Origin: Hydrogenophaga pseudoflava
Lineage (GTDB): Bacteria > Pseudomonadota > Gammaproteobacteria > Burkholderiales > Burkholderiaceae_C
Reading direction: 5' to 3'
Assembly (NCBI RefSeq): GCF_031020795.1
Contig: NZ_JAVHJP010000003.1
Span: forward strand, 675,408 to 739,407
DNA: 64,000 bases
The first letter of the stretch is position 1; each line of letters starts with the position of its first letter. The notes beneath the pieces are model-generated. The model did no database searches. It had not been told where the DNA came from and was given only the letters and a program-made list of their open reading frames with translations. Shown one piece after another: positions 8,235 to 15,570 of the stretch. The translations under genes were made by a program, and so were the position numbers.

Positions 8235-9791
8235 TCACTTCGAGACCTTTCCCCACTCCGTCTCGTACGTGTGCACCAACACCTGGTTCGACAGCCGGTT
8301 CACCTCGGCCGGCACGCGTGCCATGTCGGCGGGGAAATTGAACAGCAGCGGCAGCGAGTCGGGGGTCAGGAAACGCAATCCATCGGGCAGCGGCGTGACG
8401 GCGGGCGTGAAGGGTCGGTGGCTGGCGACGATGAAGCCCCACTCGCCGAAGCTGGGCACGTGCGCGTGGTACGGCGCGGTGCGCAGCCCGGCCGCCTCGA
8501 TCGTGGTCGCCACCGTCCAGTAGCTCCGGCGCGCCACCAGCGGCGAGGTGGTCTGCACCACGGCAAACCCGCTGGCCGACAGGCGCCGCGACAGCAGCGC
8601 ATAGAAGGATTCGGTGTAGAGCTTGCCGACCGAAAAGTTGGTCGGGTCGGGAAAGTCGACCACGATCACATCGAACATGTCGGAGCCCTCTTCGAGCCAG
8701 CGAAAGGCGTCGGCGTTGACGACCTCGACCCGGGGCGAACGCAGCGCGTCGGCGTTGAGCCTGCGCAGCGCCGCATCGCCGGAGAACAGCCGGGTCATGG
8801 CCGGGTCCAGCTCCACCAGGGTCACCTTGTCCACGCCCGGGTAGCGCAGGATCTCGCGCACCGCCATGCCGTCGCCGCCGCCGAGCACCGCCACGCGCCG
8901 CGGCGCGCCGCCACCGCGCGCGTAGGCCGACATCACCGGGTGCACCAGGGCCTCGTGGTAGCGGTACTCGTCGCTCTCGGCGAACTGCAGGTTGCCGTTG
9001 AGGAACAGGCGGTGGCCCTGGGCGCCCCGCGTGAGCACGATGCGCTGCCAGGGCGAGGTCTCGGCCAGCACCACCTTGTCCTCGAAGAAACGGTCTTCGG
9101 CGGCGGTGGTGATGCGGTCGGCCAGCGCCCAGGCCACCAGCAGCGCCAGCAACACCAGCACCGCCGCCGCCGCATGCGCCACCCGGGCACGGATCTCGTG
9201 CCGGAACAGCCACAACGCCCAGAAGGCCACGGCCGCGTTCATCAGGCCGAACAGCAGGCCGGTGCGCGCCAGGCCCAGCTGCGGCACCAGCCAGAGCGGG
9301 AAGGCGATCGACACCGCCAGCGCGCCCAGGTAGTCGAAGGTGAGCACCTGCGACACCAGGTCCTTGAGCACCACATGGCGGCGCAGGATGCGCATCACCA
9401 GCGGGATCTCCAGCCCCACCAGCGTGCCCACCAGCAGCACCAGGCCATACAGCAGACCGCGAAACGCGCCGGGCAGGTAGGCGTTGGCCAGGAACAGCAA
9501 CGCCGGCAGCAGCCCGCCGATCAGCGCGATCAGCAGCTCGATGCGCAGGAACTGGGCCGGCAGCTGGCGCTCGACGTGGCGCGAGAGCCAGCTGCCGATG
9601 CCCATGGCGAACAGGTAGGTGCCGATGACGGTGGAAAACTGCAGCACCGAGTCGCCCAGCACATAGGACGCCAGCGCCGCCGCCGCGAGCTCGTACACCA
9701 GGCCGCAGGCGGCCACGAGAAAGACGCTGGCCAGCAGCGCAATCTCGACCGGGCCCGGTGCCGGAGCCGGCCGTGCTTCGGTGGCCGGCAC
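8235..9791 (-). CDS. Membrane-embedded polyamine aminopropyltransferase (spermidine synthase-like)
   Basis: 518 aa from a GTG at 9791, one base after the DUF350 stop (TGA-c-GTG), suggesting translational coupling; a TTG at 9815 inside DUF350 is the alternative. Residues 15-225 hold about seven hydrophobic segments. Residues 235-500 are the PABS domain: DEYRYHEALVHP (271-285), AdoMet loop GGGDG (304-308), acidic Glu328 in VELDP, and catalytic DFPDP with Asp379 and Asp382. It should transfer an aminopropyl group from decarboxylated AdoMet to an amine. The membrane part sets it apart from soluble SpeE. The donor-making speD gene lies at the far end of the cluster. Confidence 0.88.
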   Translation of the reverse strand: MPATEARPAPAPGPVEIALLASVFLVAACGLVYELAAAALASYVLGDSVLQFSTVIGTYLFAMGIGSWLSRHVERQLPAQFLRIELLIALIGGLLPALLFLANAYLPGAFRGLLYGLVLLVGTLVGLEIPLVMRILRRHVVLKDLVSQVLTFDYLGALAVSIAFPLWLVPQLGLARTGLLFGLMNAAVAFWALWLFRHEIRARVAHAAAAVLVLLALLVAWALADRITTAAEDRFFEDKVVLAETSPWQRIVLTRGAQGHRLFLNGNLQFAESDEYRYHEALVHPVMSAYARGGGAPRRVAVLGGGDGMAVREILRYPGVDKVTLVELDPAMTRLFSGDAALRRLNADALRSPRVEVVNADAFRWLEEGSDMFDVIVVDFPDPTNFSVGKLYTESFYALLSRRLSASGFAVVQTTSPLVARRSYWTVATTIEAAGLRTAPYHAHVPSFGEWGFIVASHRPFTPAVTPLPDGLRFLTPDSLPLLFNFPADMARVPAEVNRLSNQVLVHTYETEWGKVSK

Positions 9792-9792
9792 G

Positions 9793-10014
9793 TCAGCCGT
9801 GGATCGCCGCGGCAACGATGATCGAGATGCCGAGCGACATGGCCGCGACCACCAGACCCAGCGCCATGTTGCGGTTCTCGACCAGCTCTTTCCAGAGGTC
9901 GTAGGGCGTGAGCTTGTCGATCACGATGAAGCTGATCCAGAACACCACCACGCCGATCAGCGCGAACAGGATCGAGCCCAGAAACGCCGCGGGCCTCAGC
10001 CATTCAATGTCCAT
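9793..10014 (-). CDS. DUF350 small membrane protein
   Basis: 73 aa with two hydrophobic helices (about 10-31 and 48-71) and a short polar loop (KLTPYDLWKELVENRNMAL). This is one DUF350 hairpin; longer family members have several. AGGAG lies 9 bases before ATG 10014. DUF350 proteins such as YjfL recur beside polyamine synthases, PspA-like proteins and DUF4178 proteins, but their function is unknown. It lies between the DUF4178 gene (39 bases upstream) and the aminopropyltransferase (start one base after its stop). Confidence 0.85.
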   Translation of the reverse strand: MDIEWLRPAAFLGSILFALIGVVVFWISFIVIDKLTPYDLWKELVENRNMALGLVVAAMSLGISIIVAAAIHG

Positions 10015-10053
10015 CTTGTTTCTCCTGTCGTAAAACGTTTGCGGGTCCGGCGC

Positions 10054-11547
10054 TCATTTGTGCCAGCCACCACTGGAGCTGCCGCCGTAGGAGCCCCCAC
10101 CCCAGCGACCGGAGGTCGAGCTGCAGTTTTCGACCTGGGGATCACAGTCGTCGCAGCCCCGCTCGAGCATCACCACGAAAAGAATGACGAGCACGAGCAA
10201 GACGACCTTGCCGATCGACCAGCTGTCGCTGCTCACGGGCGTGGCATCGCCGCGCTTGAACAGGTCCTTCTTCTGGTCCAGCTTGAACGCCTTGGCAACC
10301 AATGCACTGTCCAGCCGCTCGCCGACCGACCAGGTCCATTCGTCCCGCGACTTCTCCAGCGACAGCAGGTGGCCGCCCTGCGCGTAGTCCGAGTTCTCGG
10401 TGATCTGCCCGCGTTCGACCTTCCAGTAGAACTCGCCGGCCACGTACTGGGTCTCGGCGCGGTAGCTGTACTGCAGCTGGTAGCGCTTGCCCAGGTAGGT
10501 GGCGCTCTTGCCGCCGGACGCCACCTTGGGTGCGCCGGTGGCGGGTTTGACCAGGCTCCAGCCGTCTTCGGCGTCCACCAGGAACTGGAAGCCTTCCTTG
10601 CGGTTGTACAGCAGGTACTCCTGCCAGCCGAACACCTCGTCCTCGCCCGGCTCGGTGCCGCTGCGGTGCTGGTAGCCCACCACCTGCCAGGACGCGCCGA
10701 GCAGCTGACCCACCGTGCCCAGCGGGATCAGCGGCCGCACCGGCTCGTCCTGGATGGCATGTTTCAGCTCGCCACCGATGCCGGCCGACAGGTCGATCAG
10801 CGCGTCGCACGAAGGGCAGCTCATGCTCTTCGTGGTTTCGAGCTTCACCTCCAGCCGCGCCGCGCAGTTCGGGCAGTTGAAGTGGCGCCCCTCGTCCTTG
10901 CGCACCGCGTCGCCGGCCAGGCCCGTGAGCCTGAGTTCGTCGAGCGCGACCTGCGCGCCCAGCCATACCGCGGGCGGCTCGCTGGCGTAGTCGATGCTGC
11001 AGACCGAACCGGTGTCGTTGCGCAGCTCGACCACACCGAACACCTGGCCGGGCTTCGGCAGGTGGGAGAGTTCGCCCTGCGCCGCGAGCACCGAGGCCTC
11101 GGTGACCGCACTGACGGCAAAGGTCTCGCCGCCCAGCACATGGCTGCGACCGACGCGCCAGTCCTTGAAGGCCGGCAGGCCACCGGAAACCTTGCGCGGC
11201 ACGCTGAAGACGAAGCTGCCGTTGTCCTCGCTCAGGCTGCCCAGGCTCTGGTCGTCGAACACCGCCTGCCACTCGGTCCAGCGCGCCGCGGCGTTGCCCA
11301 ACTGCAGGCGGCCGACGAGGGTGAAGGGTTTGCCGCGCCACTGGCCGGCGGCGCCGATCTTCAGCGGGCTGTAGTCGGTGAACTCGTCGGCAATGCGGCC
11401 CAGCCAGGCCAGCGCATCGGCGGTGCGCACCACACTGGAATGGCAGTAGGCGCAGACCGCGTGGGTGGATTGGGCGCTCTGGAAAGCGACGGGCGCGCCG
11501 CAACCCGGGCACGGTGCTTCGTAGCGGCGCTGGATTCCCTCAGCCAT
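10054..11547 (-). CDS. DUF4178 protein with two zinc ribbons, one TM helix and a Cys/Gly-rich tail
   Basis: 497 aa from ATG 11547 (GTG codons just upstream are weaker choices). A zinc ribbon uses Cys13, Cys16, Cys32 and Cys35; a first DUF4178-like beta domain follows (about 50-205); then a second ribbon CPNC...CPSC (about 223-247); then a second DUF4178 domain (about 275-420, GASWQVVGYQHRSG, GWQEYLLYN, GKRYQLQYSY). A TM helix (KVVLLVLVILFVVML) near 447-462 precedes a tail with four Cys in twelve residues and Gly/Ser-rich repeats. This looks membrane-anchored by its C-terminus. It is the first gene of the polyamine operon. The activity of DUF4178 is unknown. Confidence 0.85.
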   Translation of the reverse strand: MAEGIQRRYEAPCPGCGAPVAFQSAQSTHAVCAYCHSSVVRTADALAWLGRIADEFTDYSPLKIGAAGQWRGKPFTLVGRLQLGNAAARWTEWQAVFDDQSLGSLSEDNGSFVFSVPRKVSGGLPAFKDWRVGRSHVLGGETFAVSAVTEASVLAAQGELSHLPKPGQVFGVVELRNDTGSVCSIDYASEPPAVWLGAQVALDELRLTGLAGDAVRKDEGRHFNCPNCAARLEVKLETTKSMSCPSCDALIDLSAGIGGELKHAIQDEPVRPLIPLGTVGQLLGASWQVVGYQHRSGTEPGEDEVFGWQEYLLYNRKEGFQFLVDAEDGWSLVKPATGAPKVASGGKSATYLGKRYQLQYSYRAETQYVAGEFYWKVERGQITENSDYAQGGHLLSLEKSRDEWTWSVGERLDSALVAKAFKLDQKKDLFKRGDATPVSSDSWSIGKVVLLVLVILFVVMLERGCDDCDPQVENCSSTSGRWGGGSYGGSSSGGWHK

Positions 11548-11583
11548 GGGCACCACCGGCGGTCGTCACCGCCTCGCGCTGTA

Positions 11584-11623
11584 CAAAAGGAATCGGCCGC
11601 ACCGTTCGCATGGTGCGGCCGAT
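11584..11623 (-). terminator. Rho-independent terminator of the FAH-family gene
   Basis: A perfect 12-bp stem (11592-11603 with 11612-11623, ATCGGCCGCACC arms) closes an 8-base loop. On the minus strand it is followed by TCCTTTTGT, a short T tract. It lies downstream of the hydrolase gene ending at 11744 and 37 bases upstream of the DUF4178 start, so it insulates the two units. The same stem read on the plus strand has no T tract. Confidence 0.7.
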
Positions 11624-11648
11624 CATAAGTGCGCCGCAGTTGCGGAAC

Positions 11649-11744
11649 GTGGGGGCCGATGAATCCAGCGCCGGGCCGCCCCCAAGCTGGATTCGCGCCC
11701 CCTCGGGGGGCAGCGACCCGCGCCAGCGGCGGAGCGTGGGGGCC
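11649..11744. repeat. GC-rich dispersed intergenic repeat, copy A
   Basis: A GC-rich element with internal symmetry: 9-bp inverted arms GAATCCAGC (11661-11669) and GCTGGATTC (11686-11694), a CCCCCTCGGGGGG core, and the direct repeat GTGGGGGCC at both ends (11649-11657, 11736-11744). Its reverse complement shares the order of C-run, GCG-rich palindrome, GTC and C-run/AGGGGGC with copies at 15431 and 39961. It lies between a stop codon and the terminator, as REP/ERIC-like elements do. Confidence 0.6.
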
Positions 11745-12754
11745 TATTTGTTCAGGGGTGCAATCTTCTGGTCGATCGCACCAAAGATGCTCTGGCCGTC
11801 CTTGCCCTTCATCTCGATGCGGATGGTGTCGCCGAACTTCATGTAGTCGGTCGAGGGCTTGCCATCCAGGATGGTCTCGATGGCACGCTTCTCGGCGATG
11901 CAGGAGTAGCCCTTGGGCCAGTCCTTCTTGCCGTCCACCTCGACGCCGCGGTTGCTCACGGTGCCCGAGCCGACGATGGAGCCGGCGCGCACGTTGCGGG
12001 TCTTGCCGATGTGCGCGATCAGCTGGCCGAAGTGGAAGGTCATGTCGGGGCCGGCGTCGCACATGCCGACCTTGCGACCGTTCCAGGTGCTCTGCATGGT
12101 CAGGTGCACGCGGCCACCCTGCCAGGCGTCGCCCAGTTCGTCGGGTGTCACCGCCACCGGACTGAAGGCGGTGGCCGGCTTGCTCTGGAAGAAGCCGAAA
12201 CCCTTGGCCAGTTCGGCGGGAATCAGGTTGCGCAGGCTCACGTCGTTGGCCAGCATCAGCAGGCGCACGCCGTCCAGCGCCTGCTCGGGCGTGGCGCACA
12301 TCGGCACGTCGCCGGTGACCACGGCGATCTCGGCCTCGAAGTCAATGCCGTAGTCCTCGCTGGGCACGACCACGTCGTCGCAGGGGCCGATGAAGTCATC
12401 GCTGCCACCCTGGTACATCAGGGGGTCTTCATAGAAGCTGTGCGGCACCTCGGAGTTGCGGGCGGCACGCACCAGTTCGACGTGGTTGATGTAGGCCGAG
12501 CCGTCGGCCCACTGGTAGGCGCGCGGCAGCGGCGCCATGCACATGGCCGGATCGAAGGGGAAGGCGTGGCGGGCCTTGCCCTGGTTGAGCGTCACATACA
12601 GGTCCTGCAGCTGGGGCGCCAGGAAGTTCCAGTCGTCCAGCACCTGCTGCAGCCTGGTGGCGATGCCCGTCGCATAATGGGCGGTCGTCAGGTCGCGCGA
12701 GACGACCACGAGTTGTCCGTCACGCGAGCCGTCTTTGTAGGTGGCGAGTTTCAT
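11744..12754 (-). CDS. Fumarylacetoacetate hydrolase (FAH) family protein
   Basis: 336 aa; ATG 12754 behind GCAGGAGACTCGC. The FAH fold signatures are DDFIGPCDDVVVPSEDYGIDFEAEIAVVTGDVP (metal-binding Asp/Glu cluster DFEAE) and VRAGSIVGSGTVSNRG. The N-terminal extension (MKLATYKDGSRDGQLVVVSRDL) fits the roughly 330-aa bacterial subgroup. Members cleave fumarylacetoacetate or related 2,4-dioxo acids with Mg2+. True fumarylacetoacetase is possible, but no homogentisate gene lies nearby. A divergent IclR regulator and an operator-like palindrome lie upstream, typical of aromatic or keto-acid catabolism. Confidence 0.85.
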   Translation of the reverse strand: MKLATYKDGSRDGQLVVVSRDLTTAHYATGIATRLQQVLDDWNFLAPQLQDLYVTLNQGKARHAFPFDPAMCMAPLPRAYQWADGSAYINHVELVRAARNSEVPHSFYEDPLMYQGGSDDFIGPCDDVVVPSEDYGIDFEAEIAVVTGDVPMCATPEQALDGVRLLMLANDVSLRNLIPAELAKGFGFFQSKPATAFSPVAVTPDELGDAWQGGRVHLTMQSTWNGRKVGMCDAGPDMTFHFGQLIAHIGKTRNVRAGSIVGSGTVSNRGVEVDGKKDWPKGYSCIAEKRAIETILDGKPSTDYMKFGDTIRIEMKGKDGQSIFGAIDQKIAPLNK

Positions 12755-12789
12755 GCGAGTCTCCTGCGGGTTGTGGGGGTTACATGATT

Positions 12790-12807
12790 ACGAATAGTGA
12801 AATTCGT
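12790..12807. promoter_or_regulatory. Palindromic operator between the FAH and IclR genes
   Basis: ACGAAT-N6-ATTCGT, with perfect 6-bp arms, lies in the only AT-rich part of the 144-base divergent intergenic region. It is 36 bases from the hydrolase ATG and 92 from the regulator ATG. IclR dimers bind palindromes of about this size, so it probably carries joint control of both genes. No binding data are available. Confidence 0.5.
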
Positions 12808-12898
12808 TAACCTATACGTAAAAATCGCATTCTAGTTCACCGCGCACGTTTGCGTGTGAAAGCCCCTCATTCCCCCAGCGCTCCCGACCGTTGCCCCG

Positions 12899-13777
12899 AT
12901 GCCCGCCGCGAAAAACACCGCCCCCCAGGCCACCACCCGACGCGACACCACCGAAACGGACACCGACCACCTGCGCGCCGGCATCCAGTCGGTGGAGGTC
13001 GGGTTCGAGCTGCTCAACGCGCTGTCGCAGGCGCCCGGCGCCCTGATGCTGCGCGACCTGGCGGCCGCCGCCGGGATGAGCGCGGCCAAGGCGCACCGCT
13101 ACCTCGTGAGCTTCCAGCGCATGGGCCTGGTGATGCAGGACCCGGTGAGCACCCGCTACGACCTGGGCCCGGCCTCGCTGCGCCTGGGGCTGGCCAGCCT
13201 GAGCCGGCTCGACGCCGTGAAGCTGGCGCGCGACCGCATCCCGGCCTTGCTGTCCGAGACCGGCCACACGCTGGCCATCGCCGTCTGGGGCAACCAGGGG
13301 CCGACCATGGTGCACTGGGCCGAGGCCCCGCAGACCGTGCCCGTCACCCTGCGCCTGGGCGACGTGATGCCGCTGCTGACCTCGGCCACCGGTCGCTGTT
13401 TTGCCGCATTCATGGGTCAGGAAGGCCGCGACGCCCAGCGCATCGCCCCCATGATCCGCGAGGAACTGGCCCGGGTGAAGAAACTGCCCCGCAACGGACT
13501 GCCGCTGGAAGACGTGCCGCAGACCCTGCAGGACGTGCAGGACCTGCTTGACGAAACCCGCGCCCAGGGTCTGGGCCGGGTGGTGCACAGCCTGCTGCCC
13601 GGGGTCGGCGGGTTCTGCGCACCGGTGTTCGACGCCCAGGGCCGGCTGGCGCTGGGCCTGGTGGTGCTGGGCTCGGTGGCGACGCTGGACACCGACTGGA
13701 ACGGCGCACCCGCCCAGGCGCTTCGGCGCTGTGCCCGCCAGCTCAGCGCCGATCTGGGGCATCGGCCGACGCCATGA
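12899..13777 (+). CDS. IclR-family transcriptional regulator
   Basis: 292 aa. The N-terminal winged helix is at about 28-90 (GIQSVEVGFELLNALSQAPGALMLRDLAAAAGMSAAKAHRYLVSFQRMGLV), and the C-terminal effector domain at about 105-285, with the usual GRCFAAFMG and GGFCAPVFDAQGRLALGLVVLG. The first 25 residues are a polar leader. Divergent from the FAH-family gene with a palindrome between them, so it is likely its local regulator, sensing a small acid. Its stop overlaps the next start by 4 bases (ATGA), so the DUF3108 gene is translationally coupled. Confidence 0.9.
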   Translation: MPAAKNTAPQATTRRDTTETDTDHLRAGIQSVEVGFELLNALSQAPGALMLRDLAAAAGMSAAKAHRYLVSFQRMGLVMQDPVSTRYDLGPASLRLGLASLSRLDAVKLARDRIPALLSETGHTLAIAVWGNQGPTMVHWAEAPQTVPVTLRLGDVMPLLTSATGRCFAAFMGQEGRDAQRIAPMIREELARVKKLPRNGLPLEDVPQTLQDVQDLLDETRAQGLGRVVHSLLPGVGGFCAPVFDAQGRLALGLVVLGSVATLDTDWNGAPAQALRRCARQLSADLGHRPTP

Positions 13778-14994
13778 CCGCTGCCGTGCCGCACCTTCCT
13801 GTCGAACGCTCTGCACCGCGCCGGCGCGTGCTGTTCGCGCTGGGCGCGGGCGTGCTGCTGGCGCATCTCAGCCTTCTCAGCGGCGGCCTCTCCGGCCTGT
13901 CGCTGGACATGTTCACCGCGCCCGCGGCCGACCCCGCCACGGCGCCCGATCCAGGCGGCGCACCGCCACCGCCGGCGCTGACCGCGGCCGCAAGTCAGGA
14001 GTTGCCACCGCCCGTGCGCAGCAGCCGTGTGCGCTGGATCGTGCCCAAGCCGCCCGCGCCCGAACCGGCACCGCCCCCACCCAAGGCGGAGAAACCGCCA
14101 CCTCCGCCACCGCCGGTGGAGCCCCCCGTGGTCGAGCCCCCTGCCGAACCGCCTGCCGCGCCACCACCGGTCGATGTGGCGGTGGCGCCCCCGCCGGAGC
14201 CCCCCGCGCCGCCCCCTGTCGAGGCCGCGCCCGCCAGCCCGCCCGCGCCGGTGTCGGACCTGCCCCCAGCCGCCGAAGTCGCCGCCAGCACGGTCCAGGG
14301 CCCGGGCGCGGGGCCGGCCGACGCGGCACTGCCGCCGGCGGTCCCGCCGCCGGGCGCCGACCTGCGGTTCTCTGCCACGTCGCTCTCCAAGGGGAAGACC
14401 TACAACGGCTCTGCGCAGCTGGAATGGTCACCCGACGGCCGGCAGTACGAGGCCCGGCTGACCGTGCGTGTGATGGTGTTCACCGTGCTCTCGCAGAGCA
14501 GCAAGGGGCAGCTCAACACCAAGGGTCTGGTGCCCGACCGCTTCACCGACCAGCGCCGCAGCAGCGAACGGGCGACGCACTTCGACCGCGAGGGCCAGCG
14601 GCTGCGCTTCAGCAACAACGCGCCGGACGCCCCGCTGCTGCCCGGCGCGCAGGACCGCCTGTCGGTGAATTTCCAGCTCTCCGCGCTGTTCAACGCCCGG
14701 CCCGAGGCCTACACCGAAGGCAAGCTGCTGCGCCTGCCCGTCAGCAGTGTGGACACCTCGGAGGTCTGGCTGTTCCAGGTGGGTCCGGTCACCAACGAAA
14801 CCCTGCCCGCCGGCGAGACGCAGACCGTGCGGCTCACCCGCTCGCCACGCAAGGAATACGACCGCAAGGTGGAGGTCTGGCTGATGCCGGCCCATGCCCA
14901 CCTGCCCGGGCGCATCCGCATCACCGAGCCCAACGGCGACTACCTGGACATGCTGCTGCAGGACTTCCCGCCACCACGGAACGACCCACCGTGA
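13774..14994 (+). CDS. DUF3108 protein with TM anchor and long proline-rich linker
   Basis: 406 aa. Residues 1-18 are basic, about 19-40 a TM anchor (LFALGAGVLLAHLSLLSGGL), and about 55-195 a Pro/Ala/Glu-rich linker (KPPAPEPAPPPPKAEKPPPP) like the periplasm-spanning part of TonB. About 200-400 is the DUF3108 beta-rich domain (LRFSATSLSKGKTYNGSAQLEW, KVEVWLMPAHAHLPGRIRITEPNGDYLDMLL). It is probably inner-membrane anchored with the folded domain near the outer membrane. Function unknown. It overlaps the IclR gene by ATGA, although the two roles look unrelated. Confidence 0.8.
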   Translation: MTAAVPHLPVERSAPRRRVLFALGAGVLLAHLSLLSGGLSGLSLDMFTAPAADPATAPDPGGAPPPPALTAAASQELPPPVRSSRVRWIVPKPPAPEPAPPPPKAEKPPPPPPPVEPPVVEPPAEPPAAPPPVDVAVAPPPEPPAPPPVEAAPASPPAPVSDLPPAAEVAASTVQGPGAGPADAALPPAVPPPGADLRFSATSLSKGKTYNGSAQLEWSPDGRQYEARLTVRVMVFTVLSQSSKGQLNTKGLVPDRFTDQRRSSERATHFDREGQRLRFSNNAPDAPLLPGAQDRLSVNFQLSALFNARPEAYTEGKLLRLPVSSVDTSEVWLFQVGPVTNETLPAGETQTVRLTRSPRKEYDRKVEVWLMPAHAHLPGRIRITEPNGDYLDMLLQDFPPPRNDPP

Positions 14995-15063
14995 TGACAC
15001 GAAATGTGCCCAAAAACACACGTATCTTGAAACTTCGGCCCACAGGACCATCTAAATCTACAA

Positions 15064-15092
15064 CGGGCCTGAAGCCCGGCGGCGAATTGCCG
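15064..15092 (+). other. Two small stem-loops upstream of the DUF3567 gene
   Basis: CGGGC-CTGAA-GCCCG (15064-15078) is followed at once by CGGC-GAATT-GCCG (15080-15092). A TATAAG (15094-15099) next to them could be a -10 element, 45 bases before the start codon, in which case the stem-loops are operator DNA rather than RNA. The 149-base gap from 14995 to 15143 holds nothing else that I can identify apart from a TTGAAA about 18 bases before TCTAAA (a weak promoter candidate). Confidence 0.3.
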
Positions 15093-15143
15093 ATATAAGT
15101 GTCAACAGGCGCACCGTTTCGCCCTGTGGAAGGAAATACAGCC

Positions 15144-15428
15144 ATGCACATGCTCTACGACTCCGATGCCTTTGCGGTGGTCCACATCCTGGCCAATGCC
15201 CCGGAAGACGGGGAAGCGCAGCGCCTTCTGGGCCCCCAGATTCCCCGCCACGGTTTTGAAATCGTCGACAAGCGCTCGGGCAAGGAGGTCTACCTCGACG
15301 GCTCCTGGGCCGAGATGTTTCAGGAACAGATCCACGCCTGGCAACAGAACACGCCCTCCCAGGAAGAGGTGGAAGACACGCTCGAAGGTTATGCCTCGCT
15401 GGCCCAGATGCCGGTGGTGATGCACTGA
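15144..15428 (+). CDS. DUF3567 protein (Burkholderiales-specific small protein)
   Basis: 94 aa from ATG 15144 behind GAAGGAAATACAGCC; the upstream frame (from 15099) has no site. The sequence MHMLYDSDAFAVVHI...RHGFEIVDKRSGKEVYLDGSWAEMF is the DUF3567 pattern, a small acidic cytoplasmic protein found in Burkholderiales. I know no function for it. A strong terminator follows at 15532-15564, so it seems to be monocistronic, with its own leader. Confidence 0.8.
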   Translation: MHMLYDSDAFAVVHILANAPEDGEAQRLLGPQIPRHGFEIVDKRSGKEVYLDGSWAEMFQEQIHAWQQNTPSQEEVEDTLEGYASLAQMPVVMH

Positions 15429-15430
15429 AC

Positions 15431-15511
15431 GCCCCCCGCGCCGCGCCTGTGGCGCGTCACCCTCCAGGGGGCGGCGCTGGCGGCCTGGCAAAGCCAGTTC
15501 CGCGGCGCCCT
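15431..15511. repeat. GC-rich dispersed intergenic repeat, copy B
   Basis: It begins 3 bases after the DUF3567 stop. The order is C-run, GCGCCGCGCC, TG, GGCGCGTCACCC, CCAGGGGGC, then GGCAAAGCCAGTTCCGCGGCG. About 28 consecutive bases at its 5' part match copy C (39961) with one difference, and the 3' part keeps AGCC-GTTCC-CGGC. It can fold into a GC-rich hairpin. It sits between a stop codon and a terminator, like copy A. Confidence 0.65.
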
Positions 15512-15531
15512 CAACCAGACAAAGCCTCCTT

Positions 15532-15564
15532 CGAACGCCCGGCACCCGCCGGGCTTCGTTTTTT
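15532..15564 (+). terminator. Strong rho-independent terminator after DUF3567
   Basis: The stem GCCCGGC/GCCGGGC (15537-15543 with 15548-15554) has the loop ACCC and is extended by CGAA/TTCG at its base; TTTTTT follows at 15559-15564. It ends transcription of the DUF3567 gene and lies 7 bases from the convergent AbrB-type gene end. Confidence 0.8.
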
Positions 15565-15570
15565 GGGCGC

